From: Hevea brasiliensis
Lineage: Eukaryota; Streptophyta; Magnoliopsida; Malpighiales; Euphorbiaceae
Assembly: GCF_030052815.1 (NCBI RefSeq)
Contig: NC_079495.1
Span: 111,936,584 to 112,000,583, forward strand
DNA: 64,000 nt
Direction of reading: 5' to 3'
In this document: positions 52,635-64,000 of the stretch, piece after piece
Layout: every line of letters begins with the position of its first letter
How positions within the stretch are numbered: position 1 is the stretch's first letter
Notes under the pieces: generated by a model
Seen by the model: only the letters and a program-made list of their open reading frames with translations
Told to the model about the DNA's origin: nothing
Database searches by the model: none
Made by a program: the position numbers and the translations under genes

Positions 52635-53527
52635 ATACCTCAAAGATTTTAAGTTGGCAAGAGAAGATGGAATGGAGGCAGTGATTTGATTATGATCCAA
52701 CCCCAAGGTGGGTATATTTGTTGAATTGCTAATTTCTGGTGGAATGGTTCCATAATCAAGAAATAAACAGAAAAATTAAATGAACTTACAAATATTGAAG
52801 ATTGAGCAGAAGTCGAAGCTGAGAAACAAGATACAGAAGTAAACCTGTAATTCTCAATCACCAATGATACATAAGTTCAATGAAATTAAGAAATATTATT
52901 TATCATACACGCAGACGCAGGTTATATGAAACCAAGTACGTGGGTTGCCCAAGTTTTGGATTCCAACTCTCTAAGTAGGGGTGAGCACTATTCAATTTAA
53001 ACTAAAAAATCAAACCGAATTACCTTAATTCAATAATTCAATTCTATTTTTTACATAATTCGGTTCAGTTTGGTTCGGTTTTGTATTTTAAAAATTTCAG
53101 TTATTTCGATTCAATTTGGTGAAAAAAATCAGTTTGAACCGAACTGAACCGAATAATATTTGTTATTTTTGAATTAATTTATTTTTATGGGAAATTTATG
53201 AATTATATGTAATTATATATATGTAAATTACTTAATTTCATTGATTAATGGTTATTAGGTTCAACCTAAGATTAAAATCAAATCAAATAACTTGAAAATT
53301 AAGTCTAAATTAAAAAATCAAACAAAATTCGAAACCAATTAGTTTGAACCGAACCGAAATAAAGTGGTTCAGTTTGATTTTTCATTTATTTTGGTTCAAT
53401 TCAGTTCTAAAATATAGTATTTCAGTTTTAATAATTTAATTCGATTTAGTTTGAAATGAATGCTCACCCCTATCTCTAAGGTATTGTGTTGTATTGTATG
53501 TGTGGGTCTACCAGTTCCTTTTTCCTG
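52635..53527 (-). pseudogene. Truncated LRR1 paralogue broken by a MITE
   Basis: On the minus strand, pieces align in order with exons 2-4 of the LRR gene at 48676-50322. An acceptor GAACAG lies near 53525. NPRTWFHITC at about 52920-52950 matches [10 protein letters not shown], with the first Cys changed to Arg. LRLLLNLQYL matches GKLKRLQYL near 52797-52830. GTIPPEISNSTN and NQITASIPSSLANLKSLR at about 52640-52750 match the exon-4 LRRs. At least one frameshift separates SWNPKLG from NPRTWF, no matches to exons 1 or 5-7 were found, and a hAT MITE (52976-53472) splits exon 2. It cannot encode a protein. Confidence 0.8.
52976..53472. mobile_element. hAT-type MITE with exact 8-bp target duplication
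   Basis: The 497-bp element begins TAGGGGTGAGCA and ends TGCTCACCCCTA, a perfect 12-bp terminal inverted repeat. It is flanked by TCTCTAAG at 52968-52975 and again at 53473-53480, an exact 8-bp duplication as hAT transposases make. The interior holds inverted GGTTCGGTT/AACCGAACC motifs and no open frame. It lies within exon 2 of the LRR pseudogene. Confidence 0.93.
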
Positions 53528-54917
53528 TTCAGCAATCAGATCTCATTACTACTGCGTTTGGGAAGGTGATATTAGAACAACAGCCAGCACTTTCACTTGT
53601 TTTTATTTTTCTTATACTGTTCCTTCTTTTTCCCCAGTAAATTTTAAAACACTTGCCAAATAACGTTTCTTTGGAGTTGAAAACACGCAAGCGAGTTTGA
53701 ATGTATAGAAATCAATTCAATTCATCAATAACATATCTCAGAGCTCAAGGAATTTGAGAGCTAGTTTACCTACTTGGCAATGCCGAAGCAAATTTGAGAG
53801 CTATTTATCCTGCCACAAAACCAGGCTTTCAGGAGAAAATATTAGTGTTGTCAAAACTATCTACACGTACGATACCTGATGCCCATACCTTGTAAATTGC
53901 AATCCACTACAACTTTAAAACTAATTATCCTTTCCCTTCAGAAGCAAAGAACCTGGTTGTAGACCCGCCACAGGCCAGTTCAAATCGTAAATCAAACCGG
54001 CATTGGTTTGAATCAAATTCGAGATCGGATTGGATCAATTATTTCGGTTGATGAATCGGTCCAGAACTGGAATAGAGGAGGCCGGCTTCAGCCTCTTTCC
54101 CCAACAAACCAAACCCCACCAACCCCACCCCCCCCCCCCCCCCTCCTTCCAACCCGTCCCTTTAACCTGAACTTAAACCAATCCGATATTAAATTTATAT
54201 TTGGGCTTTTTTCACATTAGAATAAATAATAACTGAAAATGATAATGCCCAAATCAAAATGGCGGTTCCAGCCTGCGGCCAGGTCTACCTGGTTGGCATG
54301 GGAAAACTCATACGATAGCCCCATCCAAATGAGATCCAGTGTAAAACTAATAATCAGGTGCTCTATCTTCATTATATTTTTGTTTCTCTGAAATCTAGCA
54401 ATAAAATTACGAACCGGGTGTAGGCAAAATTAAGTTACAAGCAACCAAAATCCCTGGGAGGGGGGTGTTGTCACGAATCCAGTGGAATTTGTTATCAAAG
54501 CCGCGAGATTACAATAACTTTACATGAAAGAAACACAACCTGACCTAATCATTTCTGTTTCCCTCGGGACCTAAAAACAATTGACCGATGTCATACCATG
54601 TTAAGCTGTTAATCAGGCTGGGTGAAGGATAAGCTGTTACCATAAACCTACCATCATATCACATCCTGCCTGCTAAGTCACCAGCTCTTCTTCTCATTGG
54701 CCACTGCCATTTCTGCTGTTACAAGTAAATAGGCCTAAACATCAAATGGAACTGCATATAGGGAGAGGATGAGCATGGGTGCATGAACACATTCATGCTT
54801 CAACACATTGATAATAATAATAATAAGAAACAAGGACTACTGAATTATACATTTGCTATGGAAGGATTGTCGATACTATTTACAACCAGAGCAAGGAGCT
54901 CTATCTAAAGCATGATT
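53528..54917. other. Spacer and COL 3' flank
   Basis: Holds a run of 16 C at 54128-54143 and, near 54760-54900, the probable 3' UTR of the CONSTANS-like gene. The Pro-rich frame over the C tract (54008-54220) is low complexity and not called. No gene recognised. Confidence 0.45.
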
Positions 54918-57706
54918 TCACCCATCAGGAGCTGCACTAGCCTTCACAAATCGGCCCTTTACTCGCTTCCTAGTATCAGCTCTCGCCTTTCTCGATTCAT
55001 ATCGTATGTGCTTATCATATCTATACAAAACAACTTTTGGCAATTCAGAACATAAAACTTGAAAAACTAGCACATTAATATACTGCTAGCATTGCATGTG
55101 CTTTTCTAATTTAAAAAAAAATAAAAAAGAAAAAAAAAAAACCCTTGGTAAACCAGAACTGAGATACAAAATGAGGACAAACCTCCGGGTTTTTTTCTTC
55201 TCCTTGTAACGCTGCATGGCAGTGCCTCTGTTCTTTGCCAGCAGCTCAGTATCAACCTCCGTTGCAGGCATTGTTCTCACACTGTCACCTCTAACAAGAA
55301 TTTTCTGTTCCATGAACTGGACATCTTTGCCACCACTGCAGCTTTTCAGCTTACCAAAAGTTGAGCCTGATGAATGCCTTGCTATAGGTAGGTTGTTGCT
55401 CTCAGATGTTGCTGGATCCTGGCTGGCCGTTGGGTTATTTGAGTTGTTCTGCAGATTGAAAGCAACACAAGAATAGAGCAAACTGAGATCCATATTGCAT
55501 AAGGATAGATAGGCATAAATAGGCAATAAATCACATGGTACAGGATTCAAGAACAAGAAGGTTGAGAAGGAATGATTACAGTTTATTCAAAAAAATATAT
55601 ATATTTATATCAAACACATGAACATTGAAGTTGCCTCAGATATCATCAAATATAAGCCATATGTTCATCATAACTGAAAACTGGAATTGAACTGTCTGAT
55701 TATACCTGGATCACTAGCATATGCAAAATAATAGAAAGTATGAAATAAACTAACTAATTAGATCTGCATGCAGATATCAAACTGTTCATTAAAAAAAAAA
55801 AAAAGAATAACTCGTGTTAGATTACATTTGGTAATGTCATTCTTAAGAACTAACCAAAAAAATTATAGCTTTTACAGATTTAGCAATTCAAAACTCCCTA
55901 GATTTTGCAATCCACAATAAAAACTAGCGGACTGTCACCTTGTAACGACCTATTAACTTATGCCACAAAATACAAAATACCAGTAAAAACTACAAGAACT
56001 TCTGAGACATAAGATTTCACACAACTGTATAATTTAATAGAAAAAGGGCTTACATTAAACAATGTCATATCATCATGTGCAATAAGGCAATCCAGATGGT
56101 ACAAATCTCCCAACATTTTTGTGTTACTCAATGAAGTTTCTTTCATAAGTTCACCAATATTCTTGATCATGAACCCTGCATCACTAACTTCTAACTGGTC
56201 ATATTCTTCTTGAGTCCTCAATCGTCCTAAATTAAAATCCCATATCTGCAAGCCAATAGCACTACTGGTATTATTGTTGGTGAGTCACATCTTTCTTTTC
56301 TAACATTATTTATTTCCGCATAAGAAAACTACTCTGTAATCAGTAATAGCAAGGTAATAAAAAAAAATAACCTTTGCGTTAGGACGAACATTTCCTAAAA
56401 TGGAAGTTCCAGATAATCCAAAACACAGGAACACACTCAAATGAAATGCAACACAGGGTTAAAGATAACAGCTTTATCACCGATTTTCTAATTAACTTAA
56501 AGAAAAATCCTTTGACCACCAGAATCCAAAATCACAACAATTTCACATAGAGAAGGTGCAGCATTCTTCAAAAATCACAACATTTGATTTTTTTGCCAAT
56601 GGTTGAACTCTCAATTTGACGAAAGCAAAAGCAACCACACAAAGGAAAGAGCAAGATAAACTAGTGCCGTGAAAAAAGAAAAACACTCTTTTCCCCGGCA
56701 ACGCCCCTACAGGAAGCGAGATGGAAATGCACCTCCTATGCAAAGCAGGTTTTAAAAAATTGGGACAATTATGGTGACCCAAAGTTACCTGGGTACCCTG
56801 GGCACTGGCATTGCCACCCCACATTATATTGTCGCCAACTACACGACCACTAGGTTTCAGATCCATCGGTGACGGCAACATGATGAAGGATGTGAAAGGC
56901 GCCTGTTCCTGCAACGGTTGCTGAGGAACTGTAGAACTCGCACCGTTAGCGCCAGTAACTCCATCATTTCCATTCACAAAATCAGGTGCCTCCACATTCC
57001 CGTGCCAACCGTTCCTACTCGGCGTTTCCGGCATCAAATTCTCTCCGCCACCACCGTCGCCGGTAATCATATTTCTTTTCAACAAACCCATCAACTGCTT
57101 AAATATCACTTGTTTGTACTTCCCACAACTCGGAATCTGCTTCCTCTTCGACACCGTCACCATCTCTACATTGCTCCCATTCCCATAAACCATGGCTTTA
57201 TCATTAGGCACCATCGAATCCATATAGCTCACTCCACCACTAGATCTACACACCCATGGCTCGATTTGCATCAACATATCCTGGACCCCACAGCCGCTCC
57301 AGCTCTGAATCAACGGCACGGAAGACTCCTTGTCCAATTTCTTCTCCTGAAGATCGAATCCCCAGATTGAGGCGAGCTCTAGCGCAGATGGACATCCAGA
57401 GAATCCTTCAATTGGTGTTCGATCGTGGGAAGCGGAAACAGAGCAACTACCATGGGCATCCCAATCGCATTCCCGGCAGAGCACCAAATTATCAGTCTCG
57501 CAACGAACGGAAACGGGCTCGGAACTGCAGTTATCGCAGATCTGGGAACGGAGATGCTTCCGGGAGAGAAGGTTAGCGGAGTGCACATGCTGGTCACAGA
57601 AGAGGCAAAGCTTGGCAGAATCCGCTCGGCAGTAGAGAACAGCTACCTGGTCGCTGCAGAAATCGCAGGAAACGGTCCGTTTAGTATCCGATTTGGGGCT
57701 CCCCAT
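54918..57706 (-). CDS. COL14: CONSTANS-LIKE 14/15 B-box zinc finger protein, 4 exons
   Basis: Exons, in transcript order: 56789-57706, 56054-56245, 55183-55448, 54918-55020. All are GT-AG and in frame, giving 492 aa, longer than Arabidopsis COL14/COL15 (about 400-430). Two B-boxes lie near the N-terminus: [20 protein letters not shown] with its Cys/His ligands at about residues 13-52, and [20 protein letters not shown] at about 56-100. A middle region carries PWVCRSSGG and VFKQL-like motifs. The C-terminal CCT domain (about 443-485) spans the last intron: [17 protein letters not shown], then [19 protein letters not shown] and VKGRFVKA. The CCT domain gives nuclear import and NF-Y/DNA contact; this subgroup's biological role is not settled. 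Start 57706 is chosen because MGSPKSD begins the family-like sequence; an in-frame ATG 60 codons upstream lies in the leader. Confidence 0.93.
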
Positions 57707-60511
57707 GTTAGATGTAGCTTGAAAAGCCCTAGAAATGAAGAGAAAGGTTATGCTATGAGACTGAGAGACATTTTTCGCCTTTTGGTACAGTTTCTGGGAA
57801 GTAGCGGCTGTTAATTGGATGGAATCAAGGAAAGACGCATACTGACAAATTTGTAAAAAATGGAGCCCTTTTCTGCAAAATAGCAAAATATCTTTTTACC
57901 ATTCCCTCTTCCGCTAAGCTCAGATGGCATAAATATCTATCATTATAAACTCTGGTGCATTGAGTGCATTTGTTTATTTCTCTTGGCCGTTAGATGCTTT
58001 GACTCGAATGGATGGTCATGGAAATCAACGGAGCATTAATGGTCAGCGAGATCGCAGATGCAGGTACGGGCAGCGGTATTGAATCGGTAATAATTGGATC
58101 AGAAATAGAAAACGCACATGACGCTTTTCTTCTTATTTTTTTTTTTAAATGTGATTAGTGGGACAATTAGCAACTCCTCCCCAGTAAATATTTGTAACGA
58201 GTTGCACGTGTATATATACTTTTTTAAAAAAAATTTTAAATTCCTAATTTTCACATGATATAGTATTTTTTTTTATCAAAAAGATATTTTCTAAAATTAC
58301 TAATATCTTAAAAAGAAATTAGATTTAAATAAATTCGAAACTAACAATTTGAAAGCTCTCTTTAACCAAATTACTTTTAGAAAAAGATGAATACTTGTTT
58401 TACTCTTGAATTCTATTAAAAAAAATTATAATTTTAAATTTTTAAAATATTATATAATAAATTTTAATTTTTATAAATTTTTATAATTTTTATAAAAATA
58501 AAATTAAAATATTTTTTAAATTTTAATCAATAAATCATTATATCAATATAACAAAAAATATTTTAATTTTATTTTTATAAAAATTATAAAAATTTATAAA
58601 AATTAAAATGTATTATATAATATTTTAAAATTTTAGAGTATTATAAATATTTTGCTGTTTAAGCATTATATGATCATGGTGCAAAAAGGAGAAAATATTT
58701 TGCTGCTCCGGAGGTCTCACTCATTCGTCGTCATCCATGACGTCTTTCTCCTTTCAAGCTCCAGCTTCCATGGATTTTCTTTATTTATTTATTTTAATTT
58801 TTTATATACTAAATCAAAAATGATCTTTTTGCAGTTTTGCCCTTCCAAGATAAACTAAATATTTCTGAACCCCACAAAGTCCAATCCGCTTTGCTTAATC
58901 ATCCATCTACTGCCTTTTGCTGCAGCAGCATCTGCGTGCCTATCCCGAATCTTAATTTTAATTGATTTTTTTTAATGAATGTTTCTTAAATATCAAAAAT
59001 AATTCCTCTGTAATTTTAATATTTATCAAATTTATTTAATGTTAAGAAAAAAAAAAAAGGACGAAAACAACATAATTCCAATTCCAATAATGCATATATA
59101 ATATAATTTATTCAAATATAACTTTCCTTTCCTTAATTAGTGGGCCTTCAAAAATGCCAATATGTAAGCTTGACGCGTGGTATAATATATATATAAGAAG
59201 GAAACTGACCTATATATGCAGAGTGGAATATAACAAAACACCCATCAAGTTGAACAACTTATATTTCCCAAGTTTAACAAAACCCAGATATTTTCTTGGA
59301 AGATTATGTTCTCTGTTAATTATAATTTGACAAAGAATACCCCGCATATACATCTATATTGGCACTGGAAATGCCTTTGGCTTGTCCATGCAAAAATGTT
59401 CCTAACAAGAACATATATATTCCACGATAAGAACCAAGATGATTGGATGATGCAACAGGTTAAGGCCAGTAATGACAAACATGGGTTCCTTTAAATAGAG
59501 GCAAGAGAGACAGAATTGCGCATTTGAGCATCCCAACTAGAAAAATAAGAGAGGAAGGAGATGTTCTTCATGATGATGAAAAGTCTCGTTTGGTAGCCAA
59601 GGATGACTAGCCTGTAGGTTTTTCATCAACTTGCATGAAAATAAGGCAATTAACCAATTAAGGTATAGAATTTGTATCTGGTTTATAGGCAGTCTCCTTA
59701 GCTAGTGAGACGAGCTCTTATCTTTTCATGGCGGATTTCAATCATCTTCCATTGCATGATCGTTTGGCTATTCTAAAAGAAATATTCTTGAATTCTTGAA
59801 GGTCTAAGCTTACTTTGCCGCGAGTGATAAGCTTTATCATCATTGTGGAGAAACAAACGTTGAAATTTTGTCTGAGTATCATATGAATATCTATCAAGAA
59901 ACTACGATCCGCTAATTTAAAAAATAAAGTGCTTTATTGTTTTATTTATTATATTATTCTATCTAAGAAGACATTTTAGTAATAAAAGTCTGAAATCCCC
60001 ATTAGAAAATATCACATCTAAATCTTAATGAATACAGTGCAACCCATTTAGAAAAAGTAAAGAATTAATTAAAGAAGGCCCCTTTATAACTTCAATTTTG
60101 CTCAGATGTTACCGTACATACATACCAAGATTAGAAGATGTGGGTGGGTTCCAAGCATTTATAAATCAAACAAGCTCGTTTCGTGCTTGTAATAATGAAG
60201 CCTATTTCTGGCCCATGAACGATTCATATTAACAATAAGCATGGAAATTAACTCATAAATCTAAGGACTGCAGCAACAAGAACAAGCATTTAGCCCCCAA
60301 GAAAAAAAAAAAGAACACTTAATAAAATGCCTTTTTCAGAAATTATAGACAGCAGATCACACCATTCTAAAAATATATATGTACTACCACCAGTCTCTCT
60401 TTACAATTCAATTCCTTGCTCACACTAGGTAACTCGGAAGTACAGCAAAAAAAATGGCAAGGCACAGGACAAGCATATAATTTCATCCAAGAACAGTAGA
60501 AAATAATCAGC
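57707..60511. other. COL leader/promoter, hairpin element, spacer
   Basis: Upstream of the COL gene the first few hundred bases are its leader and promoter. A long AT-only foldback lies at 58434-58636 (separate entry). 58640-60511 has no recognised gene; its last part is probably the 3' UTR of the LITAF gene. Confidence 0.45.
58434..58636. repeat. Long AT-rich inverted repeat (foldback)
   Basis: Arms of about 84 bp at 58434-58517 and 58552-58636 are almost perfectly complementary (for example TTTTAATTTTTATAAATTTT on one arm and its complement on the other), with a loop of about 35 nt. It is likely a foldback MITE. Target-site edges cannot be fixed because the flanks are also AT-rich. Confidence 0.8.
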
Positions 60512-62219
60512 TCATGCAGGCAATGCAAAGCTCTGCTGTGTCCACTGGGGAGGATCCATGACTAAACAAGGATCTGGTTTCTCAAAGTCCGCAATCTAGA
60601 ACAGAACCAGAATAAACAGTTATGTTGAAGCTTCAATCAAAGATGCCAAGGATTCAAAAGAGGGGGAGATGATAAAAATGACAGGTAAGACTACTTACTT
60701 TTTCTTTGCAGCTTGGGCAATAGTGATATTTATGCCAGAGACAGTCCATCGAAGGGCAAAGAAAGCATATTCCAAGCATAAATGGCATCATACAACCGAC
60801 AACAGCTGCCAGACTAGGTTTTGATCTATATTGTAGATTAAAGGGAGAAAATGTCAGTCCACATGACAAGGACAAGAAAACAAAAAAAAAAAAAAAAACA
60901 AAAGAAAATTCGAAATGAGAGAAATTATCTCAGAACTTAGATGATAATCAGCCATTCTTTGTTCATTAAAGTGCTCATACACTTCTTCCTCTAACAGTAG
61001 TACTTTGGCAGTAAAATTCAAGAGATGACCCAAATCAAAATTTATGAGAAGAGACGAAATGTAAGCTTATGCCATCTAATAATTTCACCTGTTTTTTGGA
61101 TCTTCATATGTCAAAGAAAGAGACAAGGACTTCATACATATGTGCCCTAAAGCCATATTGATGGTATTGGTTCAATTAAAGATACGAATGATACCAAAAT
61201 CTGGCCCTGTACAGAATTTTTCCTAATGCAAAGTTAATGAAATAAGAAGAAAAAACAAACCCTTACAATATAAGCAGGTTCTCAATCTATGTGTTAAACA
61301 AAACAAGGTCGACAACAAATGCTGAGAAAGCATATTGAAGATCCCTGCAACATTCACATAGGAACAACCGGAACGTTCTGATGACTGCTCTGCTCCAAAT
61401 GTCAATACTTCAACATCCCATATCTTAAGAAATCCTTCTCAATTCAAAGGAACTCTAACAAAAAGGAAGAGTGTAACAAGTTCAAAAGCAGCTAATCCGT
61501 TCTTCTGGTCTCAAAATTGCATCATCACACACCTCTAGCTCCTACTACTTGATAATGTCAGCATCTAACAATCAAGCCAAAGCAAAATTTGCATTTTTCT
61601 TCTTTAAGAATCACATCTAGCAAATCCCACAAGAACGAATCATAATCCACTAATTCCTGTTTACCAAAATTATAACCCCCCAAAAAAAAAACCTTTTTCC
61701 CCAACTTTTCGTACCCTGATTAAAAGAAGGCAAGGATTTCAAGCCAAGCCAATGGCTATCAATCAGGCAACAATGGTGTGTATAATCCTCAATACTGAGA
61801 CATCATCACAATTCACAACTAAAAAATTTCAGTGAAAAAAGGAGTGTCATTTTCTTAACTATTCCAAAAATTTTGCTCTAAAAGAAAACCTTAATTGCCT
61901 CTATAATAAAAACTTGCATTTCTAACATTTAATACCCAAATAGAATCGCAAAATTCGTCAAAATTGATGAAACATGATCGATCAAGAAGGGTGACAAGAG
62001 GGATTGGCATGGAGAATAAATTTACCTGACGACAGTAAGTCCAGAATTACCACAGAAAGTGCAGTTAAACGGAGCAGGAGTGTCCCGATACATCGTCTGT
62101 TGAATCGGAATTCCCTTTGGATCGCCGAAGACAGCGTTTGGTGGGATGGCTCCGGCTTGGTACGGGTTCTGGCCGGCGTAGTAAGGAACCCCGATGGCAG
62201 GCTCATCTTTTTGGCCCAT
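60512..62219 (-). CDS. GILP: LITAF-domain protein, GILP type, 3 exons
   Basis: Exons, in transcript order: 62026-62219, 60699-60825, 60512-60595, joined in frame to 134 aa, the same length as Arabidopsis At5g13190. The N-terminus is Pro-rich (VPYYAGQNPYQAGAIPPNAV). The LITAF domain follows at about residues 50-115: a CxxC knuckle (FNCTFCGNSGLT), a hydrophobic membrane-dipping segment (AAVVGCMMPFMLGICFLCPS), then the HxCxxC-type knuckle (HYCPSCKEKIADFEK). The two knuckles bind one zinc. The C-terminus is DPPQWTQQSFALPA. In Arabidopsis GILP is a plasma-membrane protein that interacts with LSD1 and restrains hypersensitive cell death. The start is the first ATG and matches the family length. Confidence 0.95.
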
Positions 62220-64000
62220 TGCTTATGCTTTTGTGAAGCTTTTCTTGGATTGGAGACAGACGGAGGAGGCAAGATTGATTCTTCAAATGAATTAATGAAC
62301 AATAGGATGTTGATTGACCGATGGAGGTGGGAAGAACAAAGAAAATAAAGCCGCGTTTTATAATTAAGCAAAGTTATTGACGTTCAAGGCAGGCTCTAAA
62401 TATGATTGGTTTGTGTGCATAAGAAATTAATAATTATTTCTTGAAACAAACGAAATGTCGTTTTCTTTCCAGAGAATTGACTTGGAAGGCACGAACCAGG
62501 AAGCTGCATTCTTCACCTCTCACTGTTAATGCCTGTGACCAAGGTCTTCATCAATGTTGAGTCAAGATGCAAAAGGAAAACGATAAAAATTTTCCATAAC
62601 AGAAAATTCTTAAAAATCCAAATTGGAATGAACGAGGAAGCTTCCACTTCGACATGTCTCCCCCATTAGTCCAAAAAAAGGAAAATTCAATTCAACTTTT
62701 GCCTACAGAAAGTCGAAGTTCTAGACTCTCATATCCTGAGCCAATGAGCCATCTAGGGTTGCCAACTTGGTCTCAAGCCTAGTCCTGAAAAATCCAGGGT
62801 AGATTGGGCTCATAATTCATATGTCCACAATCGGCTATTTTGCAAGCCAGACAGATTCCTGTCCAGTTCAGGAAAATTTATAGGCAACCCAATGGACTAG
62901 GCTAGACCCATTTCTATTAAGCTGGCTCCGTTCCATAGTGCAGAGACGGCGACATGCTTATGATTGATGAGAAGAAGAGTCTGAGCCTATTTCATTTATT
63001 CTTTGTAGACGAAAATTCTTGATGTAATAAATCACTGTTGATGGCCATAGTGATTATAAAGAGTCGATGAGTTATTAAAAATGTGATTAAAAAAATATAA
63101 TAAAAATAAAATAAATTAAACATTAAAAAATGACACTATTCACCATAGAAAGTCATTCTACCTAACAGCAATTCCACCATATCTAGAGATGTTTAGGATA
63201 AATTCTACCAAGAAACAGGAATTGTGAATGATAAATAAATTAAAATTCATTCAATTAAACGATTATAAAATTTTTCAAGAATTAAATAAGGTATAATAAA
63301 AATTAAAAACGTGATGAAAGTTTTCGGGTAAAATTTCAAGTGTAACCAACCTCTCTCAAATAAATATAACAGAAGGGTGATGGTACTCACAGCTGGTAAG
63401 GCCTGACCAAAAGGGAATATTAGTGCAGACTCACTGCGCGCACACACACACACCCACAAAAGAGTGATGGAATGGTGTCAGAGGCAGAGGCTGACAATAC
63501 TTCAGAATAGATTCCACAAGGTTTCACATCCCCGACGGGAGAAGCACCTTTTTTTTTTTTTTTTACAAAATTATATTATTAATGACTTATTTTCTCACAT
63601 AAATTTAATATTTTTATAATATTTTTTAACAGTATTTTAAATAAAATTGGATTATGAAAAATTTCATGTATTTAATTTTAAATAGTTTAAAATAAAATTT
63701 AATTATTATTATTATTATTACCATTATTATAATAGAATGTTTGTGTAACAGTGGAGGCGGCTCCCCCAATACATTTGGCCTGTTGACTACTCTTATTGGC
63801 AAGTTTGTTTGCTTCTGCTTGTCTAGTTTATCTACTATTGAATTTTGGTGATCATCCGATGATAACTACACAATCAAAAGACAACCTTCGATCGTTTTTC
63901 AAAGTCCCTGTCCTTAAGATTAACTTCTTTCGTATGTATTCTTTGTTTTGGAACAATTTCCTTGTCTATCAAAAGTAATAAATCAATCCGAACAGTCCTA
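62220..64000. other. LITAF leader/promoter and terminal spacer
   Basis: About 62220-62350 is the LITAF leader. Beyond it there is a (CA)n stretch near 63441-63453, a T run at 63551-63564 and an (ATT)n stretch near 63701-63720. No coding gene can be supported up to the window edge. Confidence 0.45.

Noticed and set aside
56918..57814. Three plus-strand open frames over the COL first exon
   Set aside because: Antisense shadows of a well-supported B-box exon; compositionally odd (His/Arg/Thr-rich).
57707..57886. In-frame 60-residue N-terminal extension of the COL protein
   Set aside because: No similarity to the family; B-box proteins of this group start a few residues before the first B-box, as with MGSPKSD.
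63796..63978. Open frame at the window edge
   Set aside because: Short, AT-rich, no signal or motif that can be supported.

Overview
The window is nuclear DNA from a eudicot plant. It shows GT-AG introns, AT-rich intergenic DNA, many small terminal-inverted-repeat (MITE-like) elements, and genes that match plant-only families. The gene set and protein lengths suggest a rosid, possibly Malpighiales, but that is inference; I cannot name the species. No bacterial, organellar or viral block and no CRISPR array was recognised.

Layout. 0.7-2.3 kb: two divergent small genes, a secreted 120-aa Cys-rich protein (-) and a 64-aa single-pass membrane protein (+). 3.4-3.9 kb: nested MITEs. 5.2-11.7 kb (-): a seven-exon, five-finger CCCH protein of the ZFN-like family. 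13.1-13.7 kb: a Mutator-like TIR element. 14.8-16.9 kb (+): a polyubiquitin locus with promoter and leader intron, whose six repeats are decaying through two nonsense codons and many substitutions. 21.5-22.5 kb (+): a NAC factor of the NAC083/VNI2 type with a 60-codon upstream ORF. 22.5-33 kb: mostly gene-free, except a TATA-driven hairpin at 28.1 kb that looks like a MIRNA precursor. 33.2-36.5 kb (+): the mitochondrial pyruvate dehydrogenase E1 beta subunit in 14 coding exons. 39.6-45.6 kb (+): an At2g33490-like BAR-domain protein. 48.7-50.3 kb (-): a complete seven-exon LRR1-type secreted LRR protein, with a GC-AG first intron. 52.6-53.5 kb (-): a broken paralogue of that LRR gene, split by a hAT MITE with an exact 8-bp target duplication. 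54.9-57.7 kb (-): a CONSTANS-LIKE 14/15 B-box/CCT protein. 60.5-62.2 kb (-): a GILP-type LITAF-domain protein.

The genes are not an operon or pathway. What links several of them is ancestral gene order. In Arabidopsis, NAC083 (At5g13180) sits beside GILP (At5g13190), and NAC041 (At2g33480) beside At2g33490 and COL14 (At2g33500). This window carries a NAC083-like gene, the BAR gene, COL14/15 and GILP together, as expected for the unfractionated ancestral segment.

Exons were assembled by hand from splice sites, open frame and family similarity. Each coding sequence joins in frame to a stop. UTR limits are mostly unknown.
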